Source: Membranipora membranacea
Taxonomy: Eukaryota; Bryozoa; Gymnolaemata; Cheilostomatida; Membraniporidae
DNA: 64,000 bases
Direction of reading: 5' to 3'
NCBI GenBank assembly: GCA_914767715.1
Contig: OU612071.1
Span: 8,415,493-8,479,492, forward strand
The translations under genes and the position numbers were made by a program. Each line of letters begins with the position of its first letter. The first letter of the stretch is position 1. This document shows positions 1 to 14,458 of the stretch, one piece after another. The notes beneath the pieces are model-generated. The model saw only the letters and a list, made by a program, of their open reading frames with translations, was not told the origin of the DNA and ran no database searches.

Positions 1-3000
1 TATGGAGATTCTCGGATAACCTGGTGGCTTGTAACGCTGACTTGAAATTTACAAAAATATACCAAGGGAGGGTATCACGCTTTTTTTTCGCTCGGATCAA
101 AAAATCGATTTGCTTCTAACCTACCTCATAAGGTGAAGCAACTCCTGCTCATTTCAAATGTGAAATCCGTTTAGTTCTGAGGGTCTTTGTTCTCAGTCAG
201 CGTTCGTCTTAACGAGGCTCACTTTTGCTCTAAAAAAACATGCCAAACGGCAGCAGTAAAAAATTCAAAGTTTGTCGCAATCATATCAAACTCAGACCAG
301 TTCAAGCCCTTATATACCTCATTCAAAATGCAGAATTTGGAGATTCTCGGATAACCTGGTGGCTTGTAACGCTGACTTGAAATTTACAAAAATATACCAA
401 GGGAGGGACTATCACGCTTTTTGTTTCGCTCGGATCAAAAAATAGATTTGCTTCTAACCTACCTCATAAGGTGAAGCAACTCCTGCTCATTTCAAATGTG
501 AAATCCGTTTAGCTCGGAGGGTCTTTGTTCTCAGTCAGCGTCCGTCTTAACGAGGCTCACTTTTGCTCTAAAAAAACATGCCAAACGGCAGCAGTAAAAA
601 ATTCAAAGTTTGTCGCAATCATATCAAACTCAGACCAGTTCAAGCCCTTATATACCTCATTCAAAATCCAGAATATGGAGATTCTCGGATAACCTGGTGG
701 CTTTTAACGCTGACTTGAAATTTACAAAAATATACCAAGGGAGGGTATCACGCTTTTTTTTCGCTCGGATCAAAAAATAGATTTGCTTCTAACCTACCTC
801 ATAAGGTGAAGCAACTCCTGCTCATTTCAAATGTGAAATCCGTTTAGCTCTGAGGGTCTTTGTTCTCAGTCAGCGTCCGTCTTAACGAGGCTCACTTTTG
901 CTCTAAAAAAACATGCCAAACGGCAGCAGTAAAAAATTCAAAGTTTGTCGCAATCATATCAAACTCAGACCAGTTCAAGCCCTTATATACCTCATTCAAA
1001 ATCCAGAATATGGAGATTCTCGGATAACCTGGTGGCTTGTAACGCTGACTTGAAATTTACAAAAATATACCAAGGGAGGGTATCACGCTTTTTCTTCGCT
1101 CGGATCAAAAAATAGATTTGCTTCTAACCTACCTCATAAGGTGAAGCAACTCCTGCTCATTTCAAATGTGAAATCCGTTTAGCTCTGAGGGTCTTTGTTC
1201 TCAGTCAGGGTCCGTCTTAACGAGGCTCACTTTTGCTCTAAAAAAACATGCCAAACGGCAGCAGTAAAAAATTCAAAGTTTGTCGCAATCATATCAAACT
1301 CAGACCAGTTCAAGCCCTTATATACCTCATTCAAAATCCAGAATATGGAGATTCTCGGATAACCTGGTGGCTTGTAACGCTGACTTGAAATTTACAAAAA
1401 TATACCAAGGGAGGGTATCACGCTTTTTTTTCGCTCGGATCAAAAAATAGATTTGCTTCTAACCTACCTCATAAGGTGAAGCAACTCCTGCTCATTACAA
1501 ATGTGCAATCCGTTTAGCTCTGAGGGTCTTTGTTCTCGGTCAGCGTCCGTCTTAACGAGGCTCACTTTTGCTTTAAAAAAAAATGCCAAACGGCAGCAGT
1601 AAAAAATTCAAAGTTTGTCGCAATCATATCAAATTCAGACCAGTTCAAGCCCTTATATACCTCATTCAAAATCCAGAATATGGAAATTCTCGGATAACCT
1701 GGTGGCTTGTAACGCTGACTTGAAATTTACAAAAATATACCAAGGGAGGGTATCACGCTTTTTTTTCGCTCGGATCAAAAATAGATTTGCTTCTAACCTA
1801 CCTCATAAGGTGAACCAACTCCTTCTCATTTCAAATGTGAAATCCGTTTAGCTCTGAGGGTCTATGTTCTCACTCAGCGTCCGTCTTAATGAGGCTCACT
1901 TTTGCTCTAAAAAAACATGCCAAACGGCAGCAGTAAAAAATTCAAAGTTTGTCGCAATCATATCAAACTCAGACCAGTTCAAGCCCTTATATACCTCATT
2001 CAAAATCCAGAATATGGAGATTCTCGGATAACCTGGTGGCTTGTAACGCTGACTTGAAATTTACAAAAATATACCAAGGGAGGGTATCACGCTTTTTTTT
2101 CGCTCGGATCAAAAAATAGATTTGCTTCTAACCTACCTCATAAGGTGAAGCAACTCCTGCTCATTACAAATGTGCAATCCGTTTAGCTCTGAGGGTCTTT
2201 GTTCTCGGTCAGCGTCCGTCTTAACGAGGCTCACTTTTGCTCTAAAAAAAAATGCCAAACGGCAGCAGTAAAAAATTCAAAGTTTGTCGCAATCATATCA
2301 AACTCAGACCAGTTCAAGCCCTTATATACCTCATTCAAAATCCAGAATATGGAAATTCTCGGATAACCTGGTGGCTTGTAACGCTGACTTGAAATTTACA
2401 AAAATATACCAAGGGAGGGTATCACGCTTTTTTTTCGCTCGGATCAAAAATAGATTTGCTTCTAACCTACCTCATAAGGTGAACCAACTCCTTCTCATTT
2501 CAAATGTGAAATCCGTTTAGCTCTGAGGGTCTATGTTCTCACTCAGCGTCCGTCTTAATGAGGCTCACTTTTGCTCTAAAAAAACATGCCAAACGGCAGC
2601 AGTAAAAAATTCAAAGTTTGTCGCAATCATATCAAACTCAGACCAGTTCAAGCCCTTATATACCTCATTCAAAATCCAGAATATGGAGATTCTCGGATAA
2701 CCTGGTGGCTTGTAACGCTGACTTGAAATTTACAAAAATAAACCAAGGGAGGGTATCACGCTTTTTTTTCGCTCGGATCAAAAAATAGATTTGCTTCTAA
2801 CCTACCTCATAAGGTGAAGCAACTCCTGCTCATTTCAAATGTGAAATCCGTTTAGCTCTGGGGGTCTTAACAAGGCTCACTTTTGCTCTAAAAAAATATG
2901 CCAAACGGCAGCAGTAAAAAATTCAAAGTTTGTCGCAATCATATCAAACTCAGACCAGTTCAAGCCCTTATATACCTCATTCAAAATCCAGAATATGGAC

Positions 3001-6000
3001 ATTCTCGGATAACCTGGTGGCTTGTAACGCTGACTTGAAATTTACAAAAATATACCAAGGGAGGGTATCACGCTTTTTTTTCGCTCGGATCAAAAAATAG
3101 ATTTGCTTCTAACCTACCTCATAAGGTGAAGCAACTCCTGCTCATTTCAAATCTGAAATCCGTTTAGCTCTGAGGGTCTTTGTTCTCAGTCAGCGTCCGT
3201 CTTAACGGGGCTCACTTTTGCTCTAAAAATAGATGCCAAACGGCAGCAGTAAAAAATTCAAAGTTTGTAGCAATCATATCAAACTCAGACCAGTTCAAGC
3301 CCTTATATACCTCCTTCAAAATCCAGAATATGGAGGTTCTCGGATAACCTGGTGGCTTGTAACGCTGACTTGAAATTTAAAAAAATATACCAAGGGAGGG
3401 TGTCACGCTTTGTTTTCGCTCGGATCAAAAAATAGATTTGCTTCTAACCTACCTCATTAGGTGAAGCAACTCCTGCTCATTTCAAATGTGAAATCCGTTT
3501 AGCTCTGAGGGTCTTTGTTCTCAGTCATCGTCCGTCTTAACGAGGCTAACTTTTGCTCTAAAAAAACATGCCAAACGGCAGCAGTAAAAAGTTCAAAGTT
3601 TGTCGCATTCATATCGAACTCAGACCAGTTCGGATAACCCTGGGGCTTGTAACGCTGACTTGAAATTTACAAAAATATACCAAGGGAGGGTATCACGCTT
3701 TGTTTTCGCTCGGATCAAATAATAGATTTGCTTCTAACCTGCCTCATTAGGTGAAGCAACTCCTGCTCATTTCAAATGTGAAATCCGTTTAGCTCTGAGG
3801 GTCTTTGTTCTCAGTCATCGTCCGTCTTAACGAGGCTAACTTTTGCTCTAAAAAAACATGCCAAACGGCAGCAGTAAAAAGTTCAAAGTTTGTCGCATTC
3901 ATATCAAACTCAGACCAGTTCGGATAACGCTGGGGCTTGTAACGCTGACTTGAAATTTACAAAAATATACCAAGGGAGGGTATCACGCTTTTTTTTCACT
4001 CGGATCAAAAAATAGATTTGCTTCTAACCTACCTCATAAGGTGAAGCAACTCCTGCTCATTTCAAATGTGAAATCCGTTTAGCTCTGAGGGTCTTTGTTC
4101 TCAGTCAGCGTCCGTCTTAACGAGGCTCACTTTTGCTCTAAAAAAACATGCCAAACGGCAGCAGTAAAAAATTCAAAGTTTGTCGCAATCATATCAAACT
4201 CAGACCAGTTCAAGCCCTTATATACCTCATTCAAAATCCAGAATATGGAGATTCTCGGATAACCTGGTGGCTTGTAACGCTGACTTGAAATTTACAAAAA
4301 TATACCAAGGGAGGGTATCACGCTTTTTTTTCGCTCGGATCAAAAAATAGATTTGCTTCTAACCTACCTCATAAGGTGAAGCAACTCCTGCTCATTTCAA
4401 ATGTGAAATCCGTTTAGTTCTGAGGGTCTTTGTTCTCAGTCAGCGTTCGTCTTAACGAGGCTCACTTTTGCTCTAAAAAAACATGCCAAACGGCAGCAGT
4501 AAAAAATTCAAAGTTTGTCGCAATCATATCAAACTCAGACCAGTTCAAGCCCTTATATACCTCATTCAAAATCCAGAATATGGAGATTCTCGGATAACCT
4601 GGTGGCTTGTAACGCTGACTTGAACTTTACAAAAATATACCAAGGGAGGGTATCACGCTTTTTTTTCGCTCGGATCAAAAAATAGATTTGCTTCTAACCT
4701 ACCTCATAAGGTGAAGCAACTCCTGCTCAATTCAAATGTAAAAAATCCGTTTAGCTCTGAGGGTCTTTGTGCTCAGTCAGCGTCCGTCTTAACGAGGCTC
4801 ACTTTTGCTCTAAAAAAACATGCCAAACGGCAGCAGTAAAAAATTCAAAGTTTGTCGCAATCATATCAAACTCAGACCAGTTCAAGCCCTTATATACCTC
4901 ATTCAAAATCCAGAATATGGAGATTCTCGGATAACCTGGTGGCTTGTAACGCTGACTTGAAATTTACAAAAATATACCAAGGGAGGGTATCACGCTTTTT
5001 TTTCCGCTCGGATCAAAAAATAGATTTGCTGCTAACCTACCTCATAAGGTGAAGCAACTCCTGCTCATTTCAAATGTGAAATCCGTTTAGCTCTGAGGGT
5101 CTTTGTTCTCAGTCAGGGTCCGTCTTAACGAGGCTCACTTTTGCTCTAAAAAAACATGCCAAACGGCAGCAGTAAAAAATTCAAAGTTTGTCGCAATCAT
5201 ATCAAACTCAGACCAGTTCAAGCCCTTATATACCTCATTCAAAATCCAGAATATGGAGATTCTCGGATAACCTGGTGGCTTGTAACGCTGACTTGAAATT
5301 TACAAAAATATACCAGGGAGGGTATCACGCTTTTTTTTCGCTCGGATCAAAAAATAGATTAGCTTCTAACCTACCTCATAAGGTGAAGCAACTCCTGCTC
5401 ATTACAAATGTGCAATCCGTTTAGCTCTGAGGGTCTTTGATCTCGGTCAGCGTCCGTCTTAACGAGGCTCACTTTTGCTCTAAAAAAAAATGCCAAACGG
5501 CAGCAGTAAAAAATTAAAAGTTTGTCGCAATCATATCAAACTCAGACCAGTTCAAGCCCTTATATACCTCATTCAAAATCCAGAATATGGAAATTCTCGG
5601 ATAACCTGGTGGCTTGTAACGCTGACTTGAAATTTACAAAAATATACCAAGGGAGGGTATCACGCTTTTTTTTCGCTCGGATCAAAAATAGATTTGCTTC
5701 TAACCTACCTCATAAGGTGAAGCAACTCCTTCTCATTTCAAATGTGAAATCCGTTTAGCTCTGAGGGTCTATGTTCTCACTCAGCGTCCGTCTTAATGAG
5801 GCTCACTTTTGCTCTAAAAAAACATGCCAAACGGCAGCAGTAAAAAATTCAAAGTTTGTCGCAATCATATCAAACTCAGACCAGTTCAAGCCCTTATATA
5901 CCTCATTCAAAATCCAGAATATGGAGATTCTCGGATAACCTGGTGGCTTGTAACGCTGACTTGAAATTTACAAAAATAAACCAAGGGAAGGTATCACGCT

Positions 6001-9000
6001 TTTTTTTCGCTCGGATCAAAAATTAGATTTGCTTCTAACCTACCTCATAAGGTGAAGCAACTCCTGCTCATTTCAAATGTGAAATCCGTTTAGCTCTGGG
6101 GGTCTTAACAAGGCTCACTTTTGCTCTAAAAAAATATGCCAAACGGCAGCAGTAAAAAATTCAAAGTTTGTCGCAATCATATCAAACTCAGACCAGTTCA
6201 AGCCCTTATATACCTCATTCAAAATCCAGAATATGGACATTCTCGGATAACCTGGTGGCTTGTAACGCTGACTTGAAATTTACAAAAATATACCAAGGGA
6301 GGGTATCACGCTTTTTTTTCGCTCCTATCAAAAAATAGATTTGCTTCTAACCTACCTCATAAGGTGAAGCAACTCCTGCTCATTTCAAATCTGAAATCCG
6401 TTTAGCTCTGAGGGTCTTTGTTCTCAGTCAGCGTCCGTCTTAACGAGGCTCACTTTTGCTCTAAAAAAACATGCCAAACGGCAGCAGTAAAAAATTCAAA
6501 GTTTGTCGCAATCATATCAAACTCAGACCAGTTCAAGCCCTTATATACCTCATTCAAAATCCAGAATATGGAGATTCTCGGATAACCTGGTGGCTTGTAA
6601 CGCTGACTTGAAATTTACAAAAATATACCAAGGGAGGGTATCACGCTTTTTTTTCGCTCGGATCAAAAAATAGATTTGCTTCTAACCTACCTCATAAGGT
6701 GAAGCAACTCCTGCTCATTTCAAATGTGAAATCCGTTTAGCTCTGAGGGTCTTTGTTCTCAGTCAGCGTCCGTCTTAACGAGGGTCACTTTTGCTCTAAA
6801 AAAGCATGCCAAACGGCAGCAGTAAAAAATTCAAAGTTTGTAGCAATCATATCAAACTCAGACCAGTTCAAGCCCTTATATACCTCATTCAAAATCCAGA
6901 ATATGGAGATTGTCGGATAACCTGGTGGCTTGTAACGCTGACTTGAAATTTACAAAAATATACCAAGGGAGGGTATCACGCTTTTTTTTCGCTCGGATCA
7001 AAAAATAGATTTGCTTCTAACCTACCTCATAAGGTGAAGCAACTCCTGCTCATTTCAAATGTGAAATCCGTTTAGCTCTGAGGGTCATTGTTCTCAGTCA
7101 GCGTCCGTCTTAACGAGGCTCACTTTTGCTCTAAAAAAACATGCCAAACGGCAGCAGTAAAAAATTCAAAGTTTGTCGCAATCATATCAAACTCAGACCA
7201 GTTCAAGCCCTTATATACCTCATTCAAAATCCAGAATATGGAGACTCTCGGATAACCTGGTGGCTTGTAACGCTGACTTGAAATTTACAAAAATATACCA
7301 AGGGAGGGTATCACGCTTTTTTTTCGCTCGGATCAAAAAATAGATTCGCTTCTAACCTACCTCATAAGGTGAAGCAACTCCTGCTCATTTCAAATCTGAA
7401 ATCCGTTCAGCTCTGAGGGTCTTTGTTCTCAGTCAGCGTCCGTCTTAACGAGGCTCACTTTTGCTCTAAAAAAACATGTCAAACGGCGGCAATAAAAAAT
7501 TTAAAGTTTGTCGCAATCATATCAAACCCAGACCAGTTCAAGCCCTTATATACCTCATTCAAAATCCAAAATATGGAGATTCTCGGATGACCTGGTGGCT
7601 TGTAACGCTGACTTGAAATTCTCCAAAAATATACCAAGGGAGGGTATCACGCTTTTTTTTCGCCCGGATCAAAAAGTAGATTTGCTTCTAACCTACCTCA
7701 TAAGGTGAAGCAACTCCTGCTCATTTCAAATCTGAAATCCATTTAGCTCTGAGGGTCTTTGTTCTCAGTCTGCGTCCATCTTAACGAGGCTCACTTTTGT
7801 TCTAAAAAAACATGCCAAACGGCGGCAATGAAAAATTAAAAGTTTGTCGCAATCATATCAAACTCAGACCAGTCCAAGCCCTTATATACCTTATTCAAAA
7901 TCCAGAATATGGAGATTCTCGGATAACTTGGTGGCTTGTAACCCTGACTAGAAATTTACAAAAATATACAAAGGGAGGGTATAACGCTTTTTTTACGCCC
8001 GGATCAAAAAATAGATTTGCTTCTAACCTACCTCATAAGGTGAAGCAACTCCTGCTCATTTCAAATCTGAAATCCGTTTAGCTCTGAGGGTCTTTGTTCT
8101 CAGTCTGCGTCCATCTTAACGAGGCTCACTTTTGTTCTAAAAAAACATGCCAAACGGCGGCAATAAAAACTTTAAAGTTTGTCGCAATCATATCAAACTC
8201 AGACCAATTCAAGCCCTTATATACCTCATTCAAAATCCAGAATATGGAGATTCTCGGATAACCTGGCGGCTTGTAACGCTGACTTGAAATTTACAAAAAT
8301 TTACCGAAGGAGGGTATCACGCTTTTTTTTCGCTCGGATCAAAAAACAGATTTGCTTCTAACCTACCTCATAAGGTGAAGCAACTCCTGCTCATTTCAAA
8401 TCTGAAATCCGTTTAGCTCTGAGGGTCTTTGTTCTCAGTCAGCGTCCATCTTAACGAGGCTCACTTTTGCTCTAAAAAAACATGCCAAACGGCGGCAATA
8501 AAGAATTCAAAGTTTGTCGCAATCATATCAAACTCAGACCAGTTTAAGCCCTTATATACCTCATTCAAAATCCAGAATATGGAGATTCGCGGATAACCTG
8601 GTGGCTTGTAACGCTGACTTGAAATTTACAAAAATTTACCAAGGGAGGGTAAAACGCCTTTTTTTCGCTCGGATCAAAAAATAGATTTGCTTCTAACCTA
8701 CCTCATAAGGTGAAGCAACTCCTGCTCATTTCAAATTTGAAATCCGTTTAGCTCTTAGGGTCTTTGTTCTCAGTCAGCGTCCGTCTTAACGAGGCTCACT
8801 TTTGCTCTAACAGAACATGCCAAACGGCGGCAATAAAAAATTCAAAGTTTGTCGCAATCACATCACACTCAGACCAGTTAAAGCCCTTATATACCTCATT
8901 CAAAATCCAGGATATCTAGATTCTCGGATAACCTGGTGGCTGGTAACGCTGACTTGAAATTTACAAAAATTTACCTAGGGAGGGTAAACCGCTTTTTTTT

Positions 9001-12000
9001 CGCTCGGATCAAAAAATAGATTTGCTTCTAACCTACCTCATAAGGTGAAGCAACTCCTGCTCATTTCAAATCTGAAATCCGTTTAGCTCTGAGGGTCTGT
9101 TCTCAGTCAGCGTCCGTCTTAACGAGGCTCACTTTTGCTCTAAAAAACATGTCAAACGGCGGCAATAAAAAATTTAAAGTTTGTCGCAATCATATCAAAC
9201 CCGGACCAGTTCAAGCCCTTATATACCTCATTCAAAATCCAAAATATGGAGATTCTCGGATGACCTGGTGGCTTGTACCGCTGACTTGAAATTTACAAAA
9301 ATATACCAAGGGAGGGTATCACGCTTTTTTTTCGCCCGGATCAAAAAGTAGATTTGCTTCTAACCCACCTCATAAGGTGAAGCAACTCCTGCTCATTTCA
9401 AATCTGAAATCCATTTAGCTCTGAGGGTCTTTGTTCTCAGTCTGCGTCCATCTTAACGAGGCTCACTTTTGTTCTAAAAAAACATGCCAAACGGCGGCAA
9501 TGAAAAATTCAAAGTTTGTCGCAATCATATCAAACTCAGACCAGTTCAAGCCCTTATATACCTTATTCAAAATCCAGAATATGGAGATTCTCGGATAACT
9601 TAGTGGCTTGTAACCCTGACTAGAAATTTACAAAAATATACCAAGGGAGGGTATAACGCTTTTTTTACGCCCGGATCAAAAAATAGATTTGCTTCTAACC
9701 TACCTCATAAGGTGAAGCAACTCCTGCTCATTTCAAATCTGGAATCCATTTAGCTCTGAGGGTCTTTGTTCTCAGTCTGCGTCCATCTTAACGAGGCTCA
9801 CTTTTGTTCTAAAAAAACATGCCAAACGGCGGCAATAAAAAATTAAAAGTTTGTCGCAATCATATCAAACTCAGACCAGTTCAAGCCCTTATATACCCTA
9901 GTCAAAATCCAGAATATGGAGATTCTCGGATAACCTGGTGGCTTGTAACGCTGACTTGAAATTTACAAAAATATACCAAGGGAGGGTATCACGATTTTTT
10001 CGCTCGGATCAAAAAATAGATTTGCTTCTAACATACCTCATAAGGTGAAGCAACTCCTGCTCATTTCAACTCTGAAATCCGTTTAGCTCTGAGGGTCTTT
10101 GTTCTCTGTCAGCGTCCATCTTAACGAGGCTCACTTTTGCTCTAAAAAAACATGCCAAACGGCAGCAATAAAAAATTAAAAGTTTGTCGCAATCATATCA
10201 AATTCAGACCAGTTCAAGCCCTTATATACCTCATTCAAAATCCAGAATATGGTGATTCTCGGATAACCTGGTGGCTTGTAACGCTGACTTGAAATTTACA
10301 AAAATATACCAAGGAAGGGTATCACGCTTTTTTTTCGCTCGGATCAAAAAATAGATTCGCTTCTAACCTACCTCATAAGGTGAAGCAACTCCTGCTCATT
10401 TCAAATCTGAAATCCGTTTAGCTCTGAGGGTCTTTGTTCTCTGTCAGCGTCCATCTTAACGAGGCTCACTTTTGCTCTAAAAAAACATGCCAAACGGCAG
10501 CAATAAAAAATTAAAAGTTTGTCGCAATCAGATCAAATTCAGACCAGTTCAAGCCCTTATTTACCTCATTCAAAATCCAGAATATGGAGATTTTCGGATA
10601 ACCTGGTGGCTTGTAACGCTGACTTGAAATTTACAAAAATATACCAAGGGAGGGTATCACGCTTTTTTTTCGCTCGGATCAAAAAATAGATTCGCTTCTA
10701 ACCTACCTCATAAGGTGAAGCAACTCCTGCTCATTTCAAATCTGAAATCCGTTTAGCTCTGAGGGTCTTTGTTCTCTGTCAGCGTCCATCTTAACGAGGC
10801 TCACTTTTCCTCTAAAAAAACATGCCAAACGGCAGCAATAAAAAATTAAAAGTTTGTCGCAATCATATCAAATTCAGACCAGTTCAAGCCCTTATATATA
10901 CCTCATTCAAAATCCAGAATATGGTGATTCTCGGATAACCTGGTGGCTTGTAACGCTGACTTGAAATTTACAAAAATATACAAAGGGAGGGTATCACGCT
11001 TTTTTTTCGCTCGGATCAAAAAATAGATTCGCTTCTAACCTACCTCATAAGGTGAAGCAACTCCTGCTCATTTCAAATCTGAAATCCGTTTAGCTCTGAG
11101 GGTCTTTGTTCTCTGTCAGCGTCCATCTTAACGAGGCTCACTTTTGCTCTAAAAATACATGCCAAACGGCAGCAATAAAAAATTAAAAGTTTGTCGCAAT
11201 CATATCAAATTCAGACCAGTTCAAGCCCTTATATACCTCATTCAAAATCCAGAATATGGAGATTCTCGGATAACCTGGTGGCTTGTAACGCTGACTTGAA
11301 ATTTACAAAAATATACCAAGGGAGGGTATCACGCTTTTTTTTCGCTCGGATCAAAAAATAGATTCGCTTCTAACCTACCTCATAAGGTGAAGCAACTCCT
11401 GCTCATTTCAAATCTGAAATCCGTTTAGCTCTGAGGGTCTTTGTTCTCTGTCAGCGCCCATCTTAACGAGGCTCACTTTTGCTCTAAAAAAACATGCCAA
11501 ACGGCAGCAATAAAAAATTAAAAGTTTGTCGCATTCATATCAAATTCAGACCAGTTCAAGCCCTTATATACCTCATTCAAAATCGAGAATATTGAGATTC
11601 TCGGATAACCTGGTGGCTTGTAACGCCGACTTGAAATTTACAAAAATATACCAAGGGAGGGTATCACGCTTTTTTTTCGCCCGGATCAAAAAATAGATTT
11701 GCTTCTAACCTACCTCATAAGGTGAAGCAACTCCTGCTCATTTCAAATCTGAAATCCATTTAGCTCTGAGGGTCTTTGTTCTCAGTCTGCGTCCATCTTA
11801 ACGAGGCTCACTTTTGTTCTAAAAAAACATGCCAAACGGCGGCAATAAAAAATTAAAAGTTTGTCGCAATCATATCAAACTCAGACCAGTTCAAGCCCTT
11901 ATATACCTTATTCAAATTCCAGAATATGGAGATTCTCGGATAACCTGGTGGCTTGTAACGCCAACTTGAAATTTACAAAAATATACCAAGGGAGGGTATC

Positions 12001-14458
12001 ACGCTTTTTTTTCGCTCGGATCAAAAAATAGATTCGCTTTTAACCTACCTCATAAGGTGAAGCAACTCCTGCTCATTTCAAATCTGAAATCCGTTTAGCT
12101 CTGAGGGTCCTTGTTCTCTGTCAGCGTCCATCTTAACGAGGCTCACTTTTGCTCTAAAAAAACATGCCAAACGGCAGCAATAAAAAATTAAAAGTTTGTC
12201 GCAATCATATCAAATTCAGACCAGTTCAAGCCCTTATATACCTCATTCAAAATCCAGAATATGGTGATTCTCGGATAACCTGGTGGCTTGTAACGCTGAC
12301 TTGAAATTTACAAAAATATACCAAGGAAGGGTATCACGCTTTTTTTTCGCTCGGATCAAAAAATAGATTCGCTTCTAACCTACCTCATAAGGTGAAGCAA
12401 CTCCTGCTCATTTCAAATCTGAAATCCGTTTAGCTCTGAGGGTCTTTGTTCTCTGTCAGCGTCCATCTTAACGAGGCTCACTTTTGCTCTAAAAAAACAT
12501 GCCAAACGGCAGCAATAAAAAATTAAAAGTTTGTCGCAATCAGATCAAATTCAGACCAGTTCAAGCCCTTATTTACCTCATTCAAAATCCAGAATATGGA
12601 GATTTTCGGATAACCTGGTGGCTTGTAACGCTGACTTGAAATTTACAAAAATATACCAAGGGAGGGTATCACGCTTTTTTTTCGCTCGGATCAAAAAATA
12701 GATTCGCTTCTAACCTACCTCATAAGGTGAAGCAACTCCTGCTCATTTCAAATCTGAAATCCGTTTAGCTCTGAGGGTCTTTGTTCTCTGTCAGCGTCCA
12801 TTTTAACGAGGCTCACTTTTCCTCTAAAAAAACATGCCAAACGGCAGCAATAAAAAATTAAAAGTTTGTCGCAATCATATCAAATTCAGACCAGTTCAAG
12901 CCCTTATATATACCTCATTCAAAATCCAGAATATGGTGATTCTCGGATAACCTGGTGGCTTGTAACGCTGACTTGAAATTTACAAAAATATACCAAGGGA
13001 GGGTATCACGCTTTTTTTTCGCTCGGATCAAAAAATAGATTCGCTTCTAACCTACCTCATAAGGTGAAGCAACTCCTGCTCATTTCAAATCTGAAATCCG
13101 TTTAGCTCTGAGGGTCTTTGTTCTCTGTCAGCGCCCATCTTAACGAGGCTCACTTTTGCTCTAAAAAAACATGCCAAACGGCAGCAATAAAAAATTAAAA
13201 GTTTGTCGCATTCATATCAAATTCAGACCAGTTCAAGCCCTTATATACCTCATTCAAAATCCAGAATATGGAGATTCTCGGATAACCTGGTGGCTTGTAA
13301 CGCCGACTTGAAATTTACAAAAATATACCAAGGGAGGGTATCACGCTTTTTTTTCGCCCGGATCAAAAAATAGATTTGCTTCTAACCTACCTCATAAGGT
13401 GAAGCAACTCCTGCTCATTTCAAATCTGAAATCCATTTAGCTCTGAGGGTCTTTGTTCTCAGTCTGCGTCCATCTTAACGAGGCTCACTTTTGTTCTAAA
13501 AAAACATGCCAAACGGCGGCAATAAAAAATTAAAAGTTTGTCGCAATCATATCAAACTCAGACCAGTTCAAGCCCTTATATACCTTATTCAAAATCCAGA
13601 ATATGGAGATTCTCGGATAACCTGGTGGCTTGTAACGCTGACTTGAAATTTACAAAAATATACCAAGGGAGGGTATCACGCTTTTTTTTCGCCCGGATCA
13701 AAAAGTAGATTTGCTTCTAACCTACCTCATAAGGTGAAGCAACTCCTGCTCATTTCAAATCTGAAATCCATTTAGCTCTGAGGGTCTTTGTTCTCAGTCT
13801 GCGTCCATCTTAACGAGGCTCACTTTTGTTCTAAAAAAACATGCCAAACGGCAGCAATAAAAAATTAATAGTTTGTCGCAATCATATTAAATTCAGACCA
13901 GTTCAAGCCCTTATATACCTCATTCAAAATCCAGAATATGGAGATTCTCGGATAACCTGGTGGCTTGTAACGCTGACTTGAAATTTACAAAAATATACCA
14001 AGGGAGGGTATCACGCTTTTTTTTCGCTCGGATCAAAAATTAGATTCGCTTTTAACCTACCTCATAAAGTGAAGCAACTCCTGCTCATTTCAAATCTGAA
14101 ATCCGTTTAGCTCTGAGGGTCTTTGTTCTCTGTCAGCGTCCATCTTAACGAGGCTCACTTTTGCTCTAAAAAAACATGCCAAACGGCAGCAATAAAAAAT
14201 TAAAAGTTTGTCGCAATCATATCAAATTCAGACCAGTTCAAGCCCTTATATACCCCATTCAAAATGCAGAATATGGAGATTTTCGGATAACCTGGTGGCT
14301 TGTAACGCTGACTTGAAATTTACAAAAATATACCAAGGGAGGGTATCACGCTTTTTTTTCGCTCGGATCAAAAAATAGATTCGCTTCTAACCTACCTCAT
14401 AAGGTGAAGCAACTCCTGCTCATTTCAAATGTGAAATCCGTTTAGCTCTGAGGGACTT
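1..14458. repeat. Satellite array, ~335-bp unit, about 43 tandem copies
   Basis: The same ~335-bp unit recurs head to tail from the first base to about 14458. The anchor tatggagattctcgg lies at 1, about 336 (variant), 674, 1009 and 1344 (1679 has a one-base variant), giving spacings near 335. The array stops abruptly inside a unit just before 14460. Because 335 is not a multiple of three and copies carry indels, no long reading frame runs through it; 60-89-codon frames occur but start at TTG. Each unit has a TATA-like ttatata, a small hairpin (ATACC, 7-nt loop, GGTAT) and then a run of about 8 T. Diagnostic variants fall into blocks: gcagcagt and aaatgtgaaatcc to about 7480, gcggcaat mainly 7490-10000, gcagcaat with gattcgctt mainly after 10150. 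This is typical of local amplification and gene conversion. Centromeric or pericentromeric location is possible but not shown. Confidence 0.97.

Noticed and set aside
1615-8361. Repeated 60-89-codon frames in the satellite (SQSYQTQTSSSPYIPHSKS...), as a repeated small protein gene
   Set aside because: They start at TTG, appear in only some copies, and are broken by indels and stops in most. The unit length is not a multiple of three. They are by-products of the satellite.
1-14458. CRISPR array
   Set aside because: The units are 335-bp near-identical repeats with no unique spacers, and the window is eukaryotic.
1-14458. 5S rRNA, U6 or hammerhead-ribozyme satellite
   Set aside because: The unit does not match the 5S or U6 sequence patterns I know, and no CTGATGA...GAAA core is present on either strand.
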